NCBI GenBank assembly: GCA_947488765.1
Contig: CANLAE010000004.1
Location: 87,966-151,965 of the forward strand
Direction: 5' to 3'
Length of the DNA: 64,000 bases
From: Chitinophagaceae bacterium
Lineage (GTDB): Bacteria > Bacteroidota > Bacteroidia > Chitinophagales > Chitinophagaceae
A program made the position numbers and the translations under genes. The notes under the pieces were generated by a model. It worked only from the letters and a program-made list of their open reading frames with translations, was not told where the DNA came from and searched no databases. This document shows positions 1 to 10,736 of the stretch, piece by piece (positions within the stretch are counted from its first letter, which is position 1; every line of letters begins with the position of its first letter).

Positions 1-225
1 AGCGATTACGAACATAAGTATAAAGAGTTCAATGAACAATATAAAAAAGTGGAAGTTCCAAGATCTTTAAAAACTACTATCAACGAACCTTTAACAGAAC
101 AAGTACCTACAAAACCTGAAAAAGTTGATGTTACTGAGCGTGAACACAAAATAAAATTCTGGGATAGGTTCAAAGACAATCTTATTGATTTGTTTAAAGA
201 AGAAGAAGATAAAATGATCAAATAA
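1..225 (+). CDS. ftsA: Cell division protein FtsA, C-terminal end (partial, runs in from the left edge)
   Basis: Open frame 1 from base 1 to TAA at 223-225 (...KIKFWDRFKDNLIDLFKEEEDKMIK*), immediately upstream of ftsZ, the usual ftsA position. Identity rests mainly on synteny. Confidence 0.6.
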   Translation, partial: SDYEHKYKEFNEQYKKVEVPRSLKTTINEPLTEQVPTKPEKVDVTEREHKIKFWDRFKDNLIDLFKEEEDKMIK

Positions 226-298
226 AAATACTTACACACATACTTACTATTACTACTAACAAAAGAAAATTACATTTTAACCCATTAAAAATTCTATT

Positions 299-2170
299 AT
301 GATTCACTTCGATTTGCCAAAACAAAAATCTTCCATCATCAAAGTTATTGGTGTAGGTGGCGGAGGAAGCAATGCAGTAAATTATATGTTTTCTCAAGAT
401 ATTGAAGGCGTTGACTTTATTATTTGTAATACAGATTCAAAAGCAATTGAACAAAGCAAAGTCCCTAATAAAATTCAATTAGGTCCACATTTAACACAAG
501 GTCTTGGCGCAGGAGCTAACCCCGAAGTTGGTAAGGCCGCAACCGAAGAAAGCTTGGAAGAAATCAAGCGTATACTTGAGGTGAATACCAAAATGGCTTT
601 TATCACTGCTGGTATGGGCGGTGGTACAGGAACAGGAGGTGCTCCAATCATCTCAAAAATATGTAAAGATTTAGGAATACTTACCGTAGGCATTGTAACC
701 ACTCCATTTGGTTTTGAAGGTCCTCGCCGTATGCAACAAGCAGAGGAAGGTATCAAACAATTAAAACCTTATGTAGATACTTTATTGGTAATCAGCAATG
801 ATAAGTTGCGTATGCAATATGGCAACTTAAAAATGAAAGAGGCTTTCACCAAAGCAGACAATGTTTTGGCAACCGCAGCAAAATGTATCACCGATATTAT
901 CAATAGTCGTGGTCATATTATTGTAGACTTTGCCGATGTATGTACCGTAATGAAAAATGGTGGCGTTGCAATTTTAGGAAAAGCCGAAATTGAAGGAGAA
1001 GACAGAGCTCAGCGTGCAATTGAAGAAGCATTGAATAGTCCGTTGTTGAATGACAGCGATATTAAAGGTGCAAAATGGATCTTAATTAATATCAATAGTG
1101 CCGAAGGTGATGATGAATGCACAATGGATGAATTAGAAACCATCAATAATTACTTGCGTATGCAAGCTGGTGAAAGTACTGATGTTATTGTAGGTACAGG
1201 CTATGATAATACTTTGGGTGGTAAAATTAGCATTACATTAGTTGCAACAGGTTTTGATGCAAAAGATCCTTTTGCAAAACATGTACCTGTTAAAAAAGCA
1301 CAACCTGTTCAAGAAAAAATCGTAATGACTTTGGGTGTTGAAAATGAAGAAAAGCAACTTGAAAAACCAGTTTTCGAACAGCAAACTTTACCATTAGAAT
1401 TTCAACAACAAAATAGTGTTAGCAGTGAGCCATTAAACGCTTTCCATAATTTTAATGATGCTTACAATATGCCTTTAGTTGAAGATCTTACTCCAACATT
1501 GAATGAATTTGTTGAAGAAATACCTACCCAAAATGAAGTAGTGAGTTTTGTTGAGGAAGATGAAAATACAGTGTATCATTTTGAATTATCAACCGAAACT
1601 TTGGAGCCGGTTACTACTGAAAATACAGTCGCAGAGCAAGTTGCACAATTTCAAAATATTCCTGAAACAAATTCTTTTTTAACAAGACCAACTAATATTT
1701 ATGCCGATGCACTTCAAGAAAACATTGAAGTGAAACCTGAGACAATACAAGAGGTTCAACCAAATATTGAATCGGTACAAGAGCAACCCGAAATGGAAAT
1801 GACATTGGTAATGAGAGAAGAAATTCAGGAAGTTGAAAAAGTAGTTCCAACACTTACTGTGCATGAAGAAACAAATGTTTCAAGCATTACAGAAATGGAT
1901 CCAACTATGTTTGATGAAGGCGAAGAACAAAGAAGAAGAGCTGCAGAAAGAATTCAGAAGTTGCGTAATCTTTCTTTTAATAATGCCAATGAAGCTAACT
2001 CAGAGTTCGATGCTGTGCCTGCTTACATCCGTCGTAACATGGAGTTGTTTGGAAATACACTTACATCCGTAGAAAATTTTTACAGTAAATACACCGTTAA
2101 CAAGGAAGAAAATAATAACGGACCAATTTCTAGTATCAACACTTTTTTAGATGGTAAAAAACCGGATTAA
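299..2170 (+). CDS. ftsZ: Cell division protein FtsZ with long C-terminal linker
   Basis: Tubulin-like GTPase motifs GVGGGGSNAVNYM and GMGGGTGTGGAP; followed by about 270 aa of low-complexity acidic linker and a conserved-looking tail (VPAYIRRNMELF). Confidence 0.97.
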   Translation: MIHFDLPKQKSSIIKVIGVGGGGSNAVNYMFSQDIEGVDFIICNTDSKAIEQSKVPNKIQLGPHLTQGLGAGANPEVGKAATEESLEEIKRILEVNTKMAFITAGMGGGTGTGGAPIISKICKDLGILTVGIVTTPFGFEGPRRMQQAEEGIKQLKPYVDTLLVISNDKLRMQYGNLKMKEAFTKADNVLATAAKCITDIINSRGHIIVDFADVCTVMKNGGVAILGKAEIEGEDRAQRAIEEALNSPLLNDSDIKGAKWILININSAEGDDECTMDELETINNYLRMQAGESTDVIVGTGYDNTLGGKISITLVATGFDAKDPFAKHVPVKKAQPVQEKIVMTLGVENEEKQLEKPVFEQQTLPLEFQQQNSVSSEPLNAFHNFNDAYNMPLVEDLTPTLNEFVEEIPTQNEVVSFVEEDENTVYHFELSTETLEPVTTENTVAEQVAQFQNIPETNSFLTRPTNIYADALQENIEVKPETIQEVQPNIESVQEQPEMEMTLVMREEIQEVEKVVPTLTVHEETNVSSITEMDPTMFDEGEEQRRRAAERIQKLRNLSFNNANEANSEFDAVPAYIRRNMELFGNTLTSVENFYSKYTVNKEENNNGPISSINTFLDGKKPD

Positions 2171-2203
2171 TATTTTAGATTGTTAAGTTTTGTTTTGTTG
2201 TTT

Positions 2204-2237
2204 ATCCTCCCAATATTTATTGGGAGGATTTTTTTGT
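2204..2237 (+). terminator. Rho-independent terminator after ftsZ
   Basis: ATCCTCCCAATA..TATTGGGAGGAT stem followed by a T run. Confidence 0.85.
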
Positions 2238-2250
2238 TGAAATATTTTAG

Positions 2251-2363
2251 CAGGCTTTCGTCAACAAAATATACGTCAACTTTTGTTCAGGCTGTTCGTT
2301 GCAAGTCCTCGCTCCTGCGTCGCTGTGGGCTTTTCACTTCCATCCTGCAGCTATTTAACTGTA
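2251..2363. repeat. GC-richer intergenic element of unknown type
   Basis: Compositional island (cgttgcaagtcctcgctcctgcgtcgctgtgggctttt...) in an otherwise very AT-rich spacer; repeated CAGGCT..TTCGT starts and an imperfect palindrome CTGCAGCTATTTAACTGTAG. Confidence 0.35.
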
Positions 2364-2592
2364 GAATCAATTATCAACTGAAAAAATTTTAAATTAAACA
2401 ATGAAAAGTAAAATTATTTTGACTCGTTTGAAATTGAAAATATAAATAAGAAAAAAGTTGTTGTGATTAGTCCATTATAGAAATGAATTTTATAATAAAT
2501 ATTTCTAGTCCGTATGTATATAGATGGAATAACCTAAAACAATAATAATACAATAATTTTTTTAAAACTTCTCTTTATTATCTTCGCAGTCT

Positions 2593-3597
2593 ATGGCAAA
2601 AGAGGTAGTGTTAAGTGGTATCAGACCCACAGGTTTCCTTCATTTAGGAAATTATTTTGGTGCAATGCGCAATTATGTTCGTATGCAAGATGAATTTGAT
2701 TGTTATTTTTTTGTAGCCAATTGGCATGCACTAACAACACATCCTGATACGCAAACTTTGAAAGCTGCTGTGCATAGAGTGATTGCAGAAAATATTGCTT
2801 GTGGATTAGATCCTGAAAAAGTTTGTTTGTATGTACAAAGCGACGTGCCTGAAATTGCAGAATTGTATTTGTATCTCAATACATTGGCCTACAAAGGAGA
2901 GTTAGAAAAAACAACAACATTTAAAGACAAATCAAGGCAACAGCCTGAAAATATTAATGCCGGTTTATTGACTTATCCTGTATTACAAGCAGCAGATATT
3001 TTAATTCATAGAGCTGTGAAAGTGCCTGTGGGTAAGGATCAGGAGCAACATTTAGAAATGGCAAGAACTTTTGCCGAACGCTTTAATCACAGATATGGTG
3101 ATGTATTGCCATTGCCATATGCCTTTAATTATGGTGGAGAACTTACCAAAATATTAAGTCTGGATGGAATTGGAAAAATGAGCAAAAGTGAAAACCAATT
3201 GGCAACTTTATACCTCGCAGATGAAGATGATGTGATCAGGAAAAAAATAATGAAAGCCAAAACTGATGCAGGTCCATCGGAACCAAATTCGGTGAAGCCT
3301 GATTATATTCAAAACCTATTTACATTAATGAATATTGTGAGTACAGCAGATACCCTAGAGAAGTTTAACGCTGACTTTAATAATAGCTCTTCGGGGAATT
3401 GTATCATTCGTTATGGTGATATGAAAAAGCAATTAGCAGAAGATATGGTACAATTTATTAAACCAATTCGAACCAAAGCAGCTGATTTGCAACAAAATAA
3501 GGAGTTGTTGGAGAAAATAATTCAACATGGTGCACAAAAGGCCAGGGTAAGTGCTTCTGCTACTTTACAAATTGTACGGAAGGCAATTTTAGGGTAA
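2593..3597 (+). CDS. trpS: Tryptophanyl-tRNA synthetase
   Basis: Class I signature GIRPTGFLHLGNYFGAM and KMSKS motif (GKMSKSENQ). Confidence 0.97.
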   Translation: MAKEVVLSGIRPTGFLHLGNYFGAMRNYVRMQDEFDCYFFVANWHALTTHPDTQTLKAAVHRVIAENIACGLDPEKVCLYVQSDVPEIAELYLYLNTLAYKGELEKTTTFKDKSRQQPENINAGLLTYPVLQAADILIHRAVKVPVGKDQEQHLEMARTFAERFNHRYGDVLPLPYAFNYGGELTKILSLDGIGKMSKSENQLATLYLADEDDVIRKKIMKAKTDAGPSEPNSVKPDYIQNLFTLMNIVSTADTLEKFNADFNNSSSGNCIIRYGDMKKQLAEDMVQFIKPIRTKAADLQQNKELLEKIIQHGAQKARVSASATLQIVRKAILG

Positions 3598-3719
3598 TTA
3601 CAACATTTTAGGAGTATTTATTGCAAAATAATTGTAGAACCCCTATTTTCACGAAACACAATTAAAGATTGAGTTTTTAAAATTATCTTTTACTATTTAA
3701 ATTTTGAATATCGCTTGTC

Positions 3720-4355
3720 ATGTCTAAAGCAAAAAAACCAAAACACATTGCAATAGCCGGAAATATAGGTGCCGGCAAAACTACATTAACTGAAATGTTA
3801 AGTAAACATTATAAATGGATTCCTCAATTTGAAGATGTAGATCATAATCCATATCTCATGGATTTTTATGATGATATGCCTCGCTGGAGTTTTAATTTAC
3901 AAATCTATTTTTTGAATAGCAGATTAAACCAGTTATTAGATATTCAACGTGGTACAGAAACCATTATTCAGGATAGAACTATTTATGAAGATGCACAAAT
4001 ATTTGCACCGAATTTGCATGATATGGGTTTAATGAGCAGAAGAGATTTCGATAATTATTTTAAGTTCTTTCAAACGCTTAAAACAATGGTACAACCCCCA
4101 GATTTATTAATTTATTTAAAAGCTTCTGTTCCTACATTGGTTGGTCAAATTCAAAAACGAGGAAGGGAATATGAAGAAAATATTCGTTTGGATTATTTAA
4201 AAAAACTGAATGAACTCTATATCAAATTTATTGATGGATACAAAGAAGGTCCGTTGTTAATTATTGATTGCGATAAAAATAAGTTTGGTGAAAATGAAGA
4301 ACACTTGGGAGAAATCATACGTAAAGTGGATGGTATGTTGTATGGTTTGTTTTAA
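3720..4355 (+). CDS. Deoxynucleoside kinase family protein
   Basis: N-terminal P-loop IAIAGNIGAGKTTLTEML, DRTIYEDAQIFA motif; about 211 aa. Confidence 0.9.
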   Translation: MSKAKKPKHIAIAGNIGAGKTTLTEMLSKHYKWIPQFEDVDHNPYLMDFYDDMPRWSFNLQIYFLNSRLNQLLDIQRGTETIIQDRTIYEDAQIFAPNLHDMGLMSRRDFDNYFKFFQTLKTMVQPPDLLIYLKASVPTLVGQIQKRGREYEENIRLDYLKKLNELYIKFIDGYKEGPLLIIDCDKNKFGENEEHLGEIIRKVDGMLYGLF

Positions 4356-4382
4356 AATTCTTTATCAAATATTTTAAGTATC

Positions 4383-4412
4383 AACCACTAAGTAATTCTT
4401 GGTGGTTTTTTA
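4383..4412 (+). terminator. Probable terminator after deoxynucleoside kinase gene
   Basis: AACCACTAAG..CTTGGTGGTT stem (one G-U) followed by TTTTTTA. Confidence 0.6.
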
Positions 4413-4503
4413 TTTCAATAAGTTATTTTCAATTGCCTTTGTTTCTTGAAAAGTCTGTATTTTCAATAGTAGAAATTCAATTTTATATTCAAAATAGTTA
4501 CTG

Positions 4504-7260
4504 ATGCAAAAATCATTTTTATTCCTTTTGCTGACAATTAGTTTACAATTATCAGCACAAAAGAAACAGATAGATCATAGTGTTTATGATAGTTGGCAGT
4601 CAATTGGCGAAAAATTAATTAGTAATGACGGTAGCATTGTTGTATATACAATCAATCCGCAAGAAGGAGATGCAACTTTGGTCATACAAAATAGCAATGG
4701 TGCCAAAATAATGGAAGTACAAAGAGGTTATGCGGCTAAAATTACTAATGATGGAAAATTTGTGGTTTTTAAAATTAAATCAACTTATCAACAAACAAGA
4801 GAAGCAAAAATTAAAAAGAAAAAAGCAGATGAAATGCCAAAAGATAGTTTGGCAATTGTAAATGTTGCAAATAAATCTATTGAAAAATTTGCCAGAGTGA
4901 AATCGTTTAAGATGGCAGATAAAAGCAGCGATTGGCTTGCATGGCAATACGAAAAAGACGAAAAGAAAAAATCTGAAAATGCCGATAAAAAAGAGGATGA
5001 AGGTACTTTGTTGGTAATAAGAAATTTGTTGAAAAATAAGCAAGATTCATTGGCATTAATAACCGAATATTTCTTTGATAAAAGCGGTAAGCATTTATTG
5101 GTTGAAAGTGCTGCTAATACAAAAGACAGCATAAAAGCAAGTGTGCATTTAATTGATTTATTCAGCTGGAAAAAACAACGAATTTTATATGGGTACAACG
5201 ATGCAAAAGGGTATTCATTTGATGAAGAAGGTACACAAATTTCTTTTGTTGCCGAACGAGACAGTATCAAAAAAGAAAGCCAGAAATTTTATCAGTTATT
5301 TTATTTTAAAAACAACTTAGATAGTGCTGTAATGCTTGTAAATAAAGCATCACAGGGAATGCCTGAAAAGTGGAATGTTAGTGAATTTGGCAACATCAGT
5401 TTCAGTAAATCGGGAAAAAGATTGTTTTTTGCTACGGCTCCAATTCTTCCTTTAAAAGATACCTCACTGCCCGAATTTGAAAGAGTAAATGTAGATATTT
5501 GGCATTACAATGATGATGATTTGCAATCTGCTCAACTAAAAAATCTGGAAAATGATTTAAAGAAAAATTACTTAGCTCGTTATGATTTTGAAACAAAGAA
5601 AGTAGTGCAATTAGGGAATGAAAATTTTGAACGTTTTGATAAAACTTCAGAAGGTGATGGAGCAACATTTTATACCACAAGTGATGCAGGAAAACGGGTA
5701 GCAAAACAATGGCAAGGTTTCACTTTACGTGATGTATATGCTGTTAATCCGATAGATGGTAAACCTACTCTGATTCGTAAAAATTTAAAAGGAAATATCA
5801 GTTCATCTTATAGTGGAAACTACTTATTGATGTATGATGAACGGCTTAAACAATATCAATCATACAACACATTTACTCAAAAAATTAATAAGGTAGCAGC
5901 TGATATTCAATTTCCTTTATACGATGAAGAAAATGATGTACCCGATGATCCGAATGCTTATGGAATTGCAAAATGGATGGAAGGGGATAAGCATGTTTTG
6001 ATTTATGATAAGTTTGATATTTGGAAAGTTGATCCGTTTGGAAAAGAAAAAAGTATCGTATTAACTTCAGGAAGAAAAAATTTGATTCAATCACGTTTGG
6101 TAAATCTTGATGAGGATAAAAAATTCATTAATTCTAATGATACTATTTTGCTAAAAACATACAATGAAAAAACAAAAGGATCAGGAGTTTCTAAATTGTT
6201 TTTTGGAAATAACGGTAAATTGAATCTTGTACAAACAACAATCCCAATTTCTGACTGTTTTATAACTAATCTTGTTCAAAGCAAAAATTCAACCAATTTT
6301 ATTTTTACAAAAGAAAAATATGAATCTTCTCCAAACCTTTATTCAGCAACTCTTTCTGGCATAAATAAGTTTACTGATTTAAATACACAACAAGCCAATT
6401 ACAACTGGGGTTCTGCTGAATTATTTCAATGGAAAGCATACACCGGAAAACTTTCGGAAGGTGTTTTGTATAAACCCGAAAACTTTGATGCAAAGAAAAA
6501 ATATCCGATGATTGTTTATTTCTATGAAAGAAATAATCAAACATTGTACAACTACATCCCGCCAACTCCAACCCCTTCACGTTTAAATATTTCCTTTTTT
6601 GTGAGTAGAGGCTATATTGTTTTTGTACCGGATATTTGGTACAAAAATGGCAAGCCAGGGCAAAGTGCATACGACTACATTGTAAGCGGCACAAGGGCTA
6701 TAGTAAAACTTGGTTTTGTTGACAGTACTAAACTCGGCTTGCAAGGACAAAGCTGGGGTGGTTATCAAATTGCACATTTAATTACAAGAACAAAATTGTA
6801 TGCAGCTGCATGGGCCGGTGCGCCGGTTGTAAATATGACAAGCGCTTATGGCGGTATTCGTTGGGGTACGGGTATTAACAGACAGTTTCAATACGAAAAA
6901 TCACAAAGCAGAATTGGTGCAAATTTGTGGGAACGCAGAGATTTATACATAGAAAATTCTCCATTATTTCATTTACAAAATGTAACAACACCTGTAGTTA
7001 TTATGTCAAATGATAAAGATGATGCAGTGCCTTGGTATCAAGGAATTGAAATGTTTTCAGCATTGCGTCGCCTGAATAAAAAAGTATGGATGTTGAACTA
7101 CAATGATGAAGTACATAATTTAATGGAACGCAGAAATAGAAAAGATATACAAATTAGGGAACAACAATTTTTTGATTGGCTTTTGAAAGGAGAGAAGCCT
7201 GCAACATGGCTTTCAGAGGGTTTACCTGCAATTATGAAAGGAAGAACTTTGGGTTTATAA
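4504..7260 (+). CDS. S9 family prolyl oligopeptidase-type peptidase (exported)
   Basis: Signal peptide; C-terminal alpha/beta hydrolase with nucleophile GQSWGGYQ and downstream DDAVPWYQGIEMFSALRR...NDEVHNL. Confidence 0.92.
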   Translation: MQKSFLFLLLTISLQLSAQKKQIDHSVYDSWQSIGEKLISNDGSIVVYTINPQEGDATLVIQNSNGAKIMEVQRGYAAKITNDGKFVVFKIKSTYQQTREAKIKKKKADEMPKDSLAIVNVANKSIEKFARVKSFKMADKSSDWLAWQYEKDEKKKSENADKKEDEGTLLVIRNLLKNKQDSLALITEYFFDKSGKHLLVESAANTKDSIKASVHLIDLFSWKKQRILYGYNDAKGYSFDEEGTQISFVAERDSIKKESQKFYQLFYFKNNLDSAVMLVNKASQGMPEKWNVSEFGNISFSKSGKRLFFATAPILPLKDTSLPEFERVNVDIWHYNDDDLQSAQLKNLENDLKKNYLARYDFETKKVVQLGNENFERFDKTSEGDGATFYTTSDAGKRVAKQWQGFTLRDVYAVNPIDGKPTLIRKNLKGNISSSYSGNYLLMYDERLKQYQSYNTFTQKINKVAADIQFPLYDEENDVPDDPNAYGIAKWMEGDKHVLIYDKFDIWKVDPFGKEKSIVLTSGRKNLIQSRLVNLDEDKKFINSNDTILLKTYNEKTKGSGVSKLFFGNNGKLNLVQTTIPISDCFITNLVQSKNSTNFIFTKEKYESSPNLYSATLSGINKFTDLNTQQANYNWGSAELFQWKAYTGKLSEGVLYKPENFDAKKKYPMIVYFYERNNQTLYNYIPPTPTPSRLNISFFVSRGYIVFVPDIWYKNGKPGQSAYDYIVSGTRAIVKLGFVDSTKLGLQGQSWGGYQIAHLITRTKLYAAAWAGAPVVNMTSAYGGIRWGTGINRQFQYEKSQSRIGANLWERRDLYIENSPLFHLQNVTTPVVIMSNDKDDAVPWYQGIEMFSALRRLNKKVWMLNYNDEVHNLMERRNRKDIQIREQQFFDWLLKGEKPATWLSEGLPAIMKGRTLGL

Positions 7261-7292
7261 AAAAAGGTGCATTTTAAAATGCACCTTTTTTT
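7261..7292. terminator. Bidirectional terminator between convergent genes
   Basis: AAAAAGGTGCATTTTAAAATGCACCTTTTTTT, perfect stem with A-run and T-run. Confidence 0.9.
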
Positions 7293-7301
7293 AGCTAATT
7301 G

Positions 7302-7730
7302 TTATACTCTATAATAATCTGCTTTCCAGTTTTGGATGGATTCTTTGATAGCTTTATTAGAAAGGTTTTCTGTTGCTGCACGATTGCATAACGCAACAAA
7401 TTCATCATTACTTGCAAAACGCAATGCAATGATTTGACCAATTCTTAATCTGCTGTCAATTGCTTTTCCTGTTAGGATAAAATACCTTAAACTTTCTTCT
7501 GCACGTATTGCACGGTCTTGTGCTTTTAATGCAAAAATTCTAACATAAGCAAATAAGAATAGAAAAATAAAAGCACACAAACAAAGTAATGATGCTGAAT
7601 AAAGGTTTTCTTTTGCAGCATGAAATAAATTCACAAAACTTCCTATTAATAGGGCAAGCATGCTGAAAAATGTAAGTCCATGCCAGCCACCTACAAGTCT
7701 TGAATGATTTTTAAAATTCTGTTGTTGCAT
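7302..7730 (-). CDS. DUF6526-like small membrane protein
   Basis: 142 aa, two TM segments in the N-terminal half; resembles the Bacteroidota DUF6526 family by memory. Confidence 0.6.
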   Translation of the reverse strand: MQQQNFKNHSRLVGGWHGLTFFSMLALLIGSFVNLFHAAKENLYSASLLCLCAFIFLFLFAYVRIFALKAQDRAIRAEESLRYFILTGKAIDSRLRIGQIIALRFASNDEFVALCNRAATENLSNKAIKESIQNWKADYYRV

Positions 7731-7820
7731 AAAGTATATTTTTGAGGCTTGAAGTTAATTGAACTTATTTGTATTCAATATGTTTTCATAAAAATATCTA
7801 TTAATCATTTGTAACTATAT

Positions 7821-9074
7821 ATGAACAAACTTTTTGCATCTATCATAACAATTGGCGATGAATTATTAATTGGACAAGTGATTGATACCAACAGTGCATT
7901 TATTGCACAGGAATTAAATAAAATTGGAGTGCCTGTAAAACACAGATTGGCTGTTGGCGATACATGGGATGATATTTGGAATGCTTTGGATGAAGTGAGT
8001 AAACATGCTGATATTATTTTAATAACCGGTGGCTTGGGTCCAACAGCTGATGATATCACCAAACCCTTGCTGTGTAAATATTTTGGAGGAACAATGATTA
8101 CTGATGAATTAACATTGGCGCATGTTACCTATATCTTTGAAAATATTTTAAAACGCCCAATGATAGAACGAAACAGAAAGCAAGCAGAAGTGCCCAATAT
8201 TTGTACAGTTTTAAAAAATGAAGTAGGAACAGCACCCGGAATGTTGTTTGAAAAAGATGGAAAAATATTTATTGCAATGCCTGGTGTTCCTTTTGAAATG
8301 AAGTATATTATGCAGCATCATGTATTATCGTTGATTCCTAAAAAATTTACAACATCACATATTGAACACAGAACTTTATTAACGGCTGGTATTGGAGAAA
8401 GTTTTTTAGCAGAAATGATTCAATCATGGGAAGAAAAATTACCATCAACTATTAAGCTAGCATATTTACCTAATTATGGAATGGTTCGTTTAAGGCTTAC
8501 TGCATCGGGGTTTGAAAAAGATAAATTAGTGAAGGCGATTAATTCAGAGTTTGAAGCATTGAAAATTTTGGTGCAAGAATACTTAGTGATTGACGAAGAT
8601 TTACCTATGCATTTAGTGGTAACCAAATTACTTAAGGAAAAACATAAATCACTTGCTACTGCTGAAAGCTGTACGGGTGGCAGTATTGCAAGCATCATGA
8701 CGGCTAATGCAGGAGCAAGTAGCATTTTTACTGGTAGTGTGGTTTGTTATGATAACAGAATTAAAACAGAATTATTGGGTGTTTCGCATGAAATATTAAC
8801 CACAGTAGGAGCGGTGAGCAGAGAAACGGTAGAATTAATGGCAACGAATATTGTTGGATTGATGAAATCTGATTTTGGTATTGCTGTGAGTGGCATTATG
8901 GGACCAACAGGTGCTACAGATGAAAAACCGGTAGGAATGGTTTGGATTGCTGTTGCTGACAAAGAAAAGGTAATTGCAAAGCAGTTTAATTTCAGATTTG
9001 ACAGAGAAAGAAACATTCAGCTTACAGTAGTAAATGCCCTGAATATGCTACGTTTGTTGATATTGGAGTCCTAA
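7821..9074 (+). CDS. cinA: CinA family competence/damage-inducible protein (nicotinamide-nucleotide amidohydrolase)
   Basis: N-terminal MoCF-like domain (ITIGDELLIGQVIDTNSAFIAQELN) and C-terminal CinA domain (TAESCTGGSIASIMT, SGIMGPTGAT). Confidence 0.96.
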   Translation: MNKLFASIITIGDELLIGQVIDTNSAFIAQELNKIGVPVKHRLAVGDTWDDIWNALDEVSKHADIILITGGLGPTADDITKPLLCKYFGGTMITDELTLAHVTYIFENILKRPMIERNRKQAEVPNICTVLKNEVGTAPGMLFEKDGKIFIAMPGVPFEMKYIMQHHVLSLIPKKFTTSHIEHRTLLTAGIGESFLAEMIQSWEEKLPSTIKLAYLPNYGMVRLRLTASGFEKDKLVKAINSEFEALKILVQEYLVIDEDLPMHLVVTKLLKEKHKSLATAESCTGGSIASIMTANAGASSIFTGSVVCYDNRIKTELLGVSHEILTTVGAVSRETVELMATNIVGLMKSDFGIAVSGIMGPTGATDEKPVGMVWIAVADKEKVIAKQFNFRFDRERNIQLTVVNALNMLRLLILES

Positions 9075-9293
9075 TAATTCATTGTTTATTTTGAAGATAA
9101 CAGGACTTTTGAAAATATCTTTTGTTCAAATTATTTTTTATCAGCTTAAAATAACTACTTATAAAATTTTAATGCACCTTTACAAAAGATTGCTTGCTTC
9201 ATTTGCCCAATACTTGTTTATTTTGCAAAGCATAGTTTGTTCTATTTTTTACATTTCAAATTTGAACTTGTTTTGTTGAAAATAGTTGCTAAA

Positions 9294-9312
9294 GTACAAG
9301 TGTGCGACGCAA
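9294..9312 (+). repeat. Intergenic repeat copy 1: GTACAAGTGTGCGACGCAA
   Basis: Exact 19-mer also at 20132-20150; 15-bp core on minus strand at 19045-19059. Confidence 0.7.
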
Positions 9313-9361
9313 TCGGTGATGAAGGAAGTAATACAGCTTGTTACCTAAATAAAAAAATTGT

Positions 9362-10696
9362 ATGGCAATAGTTGATTTGATCATGCCTAAGTTGGGCGAA
9401 AGTATAATAGAAGCCACTGTATTGAAGTGGAATAAAAATATTGGTGATGCAATTCAGCAAGATGAAACAGTTTTGGAAATTGCTACAGATAAAGTGGATA
9501 GTGAAGTGCCAAGTACTGCTTCTGGTATTATTTCAGAAATTTTATTTAATGTAAATGATGTGGTTCCGATTGGTACTGTAATTGCAAAAATTGATACAGG
9601 ATCTAACGGGTCTACTACAATAAAATCATCTGCTACAACTATTGCTGCAAAAGAGATTGAGCCTGCTACTCAAGAATTGCCTGAGGTCCCATTTGTACCT
9701 GCAAGTATTTCAATTAAGCCTTCAGGTAACGGTAAATTTTATTCTCCTTTGGTTTTGAATATTGCAAATAGCGAAGGAATTAGTTTGAGTGAGTTGGAAA
9801 ACATTCCAGGAACGGGTAATGAGGGAAGGGTAAGTAAAAAAGATTTGTTACAATATGTTGCAAGTAAAAAATCAGGAGTTGCAAGTGCTGCTTCGGTTTC
9901 AAATACAATTCCTGCAAGCGTTGTAGAAACAACTCCAAAAGTTGTTACAGCGCCGATACAACCACCATCTGCAGTTTCATATTCGAGTAATGTAGAGATT
10001 ATTGAAATGGATCGTATGCGCAAGTTGATTGCGAAGCATATGGTAGATAGTAAACATATCAGTCCGCATGTTACAAGCTTTGCAGAAGCAGATGTTACCA
10101 ATATGGTATTGTGGAGAGACAGGGTAAAGAAACAATTTGAAAAAGAGAATAATTCCAAGATTACGTTTACACCAATGTTTATAGAATGTGTTACAAAGGT
10201 GATGAAACGTTTTCCTTTTATCAATGCAAGTTTGGATGGCGATAAAATTATTGTAAAGAAAGATTATAACATTGGAATGGCTACTGCATTACCAAGTGGT
10301 AATTTGGTTGTTCCTGTGATTAAGGGTGCTGATATGCTTAATTTGATAGGGTTGAGTAAAACAGTGAATGGCCTTGCTGATGCGGCTCGCAACAACAAAT
10401 TAAAACCAGATGATACTGCAAATGGGACTTTCACTATTACCAATGTAGGTACATTTGGAAGTTTAATGGGTACACCAATTATTAATCAGCCACAAGTAGC
10501 AATATTGGCTGTAGGTGCAATTAAAAAGCGTCCTGTTGTAGTTGAAACACCAGAAGGCGATACGATTGGCATTAGACACATGATGTACTTGAGTTTAAGT
10601 TATGATCATAGAATTGTGGATGGAAGTATTGGTGCTAGTTTTTTAACTGCAGTGGCAAAAGAATTTGAAAAGTGGGATGTAAACAGGGAATGGTAA
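9362..10696 (+). CDS. 2-oxo acid dehydrogenase E2 (dihydrolipoamide acyltransferase)
   Basis: Lipoyl domain with ATDKVDSEV, peripheral-subunit-binding segment, catalytic SYDHRIVDG. Confidence 0.95.
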   Translation: MAIVDLIMPKLGESIIEATVLKWNKNIGDAIQQDETVLEIATDKVDSEVPSTASGIISEILFNVNDVVPIGTVIAKIDTGSNGSTTIKSSATTIAAKEIEPATQELPEVPFVPASISIKPSGNGKFYSPLVLNIANSEGISLSELENIPGTGNEGRVSKKDLLQYVASKKSGVASAASVSNTIPASVVETTPKVVTAPIQPPSAVSYSSNVEIIEMDRMRKLIAKHMVDSKHISPHVTSFAEADVTNMVLWRDRVKKQFEKENNSKITFTPMFIECVTKVMKRFPFINASLDGDKIIVKKDYNIGMATALPSGNLVVPVIKGADMLNLIGLSKTVNGLADAARNNKLKPDDTANGTFTITNVGTFGSLMGTPIINQPQVAILAVGAIKKRPVVVETPEGDTIGIRHMMYLSLSYDHRIVDGSIGASFLTAVAKEFEKWDVNREW

Positions 10697-10736
10697 TTGT
10701 AAAAGCGCTCTCATTTAGTTTTATAATTTTAATTAT

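Noticed and set aside
2180-2392. 70-aa ORF after ftsZ
   Set aside because: Overlaps the ftsZ terminator and the GC-rich intergenic element; no protein-like features.
4780-5270. Overlapping antisense ORFs (87 and 160 aa) inside the S9 peptidase gene
   Set aside because: Antisense to a clear coding gene; residue composition reflects the opposite strand's codon usage.
9082-9279. 65-aa hydrophobic ORF between cinA and the E2 gene
   Set aside because: TTG start, AT-rich composition, no signal or domain pattern; likely chance.
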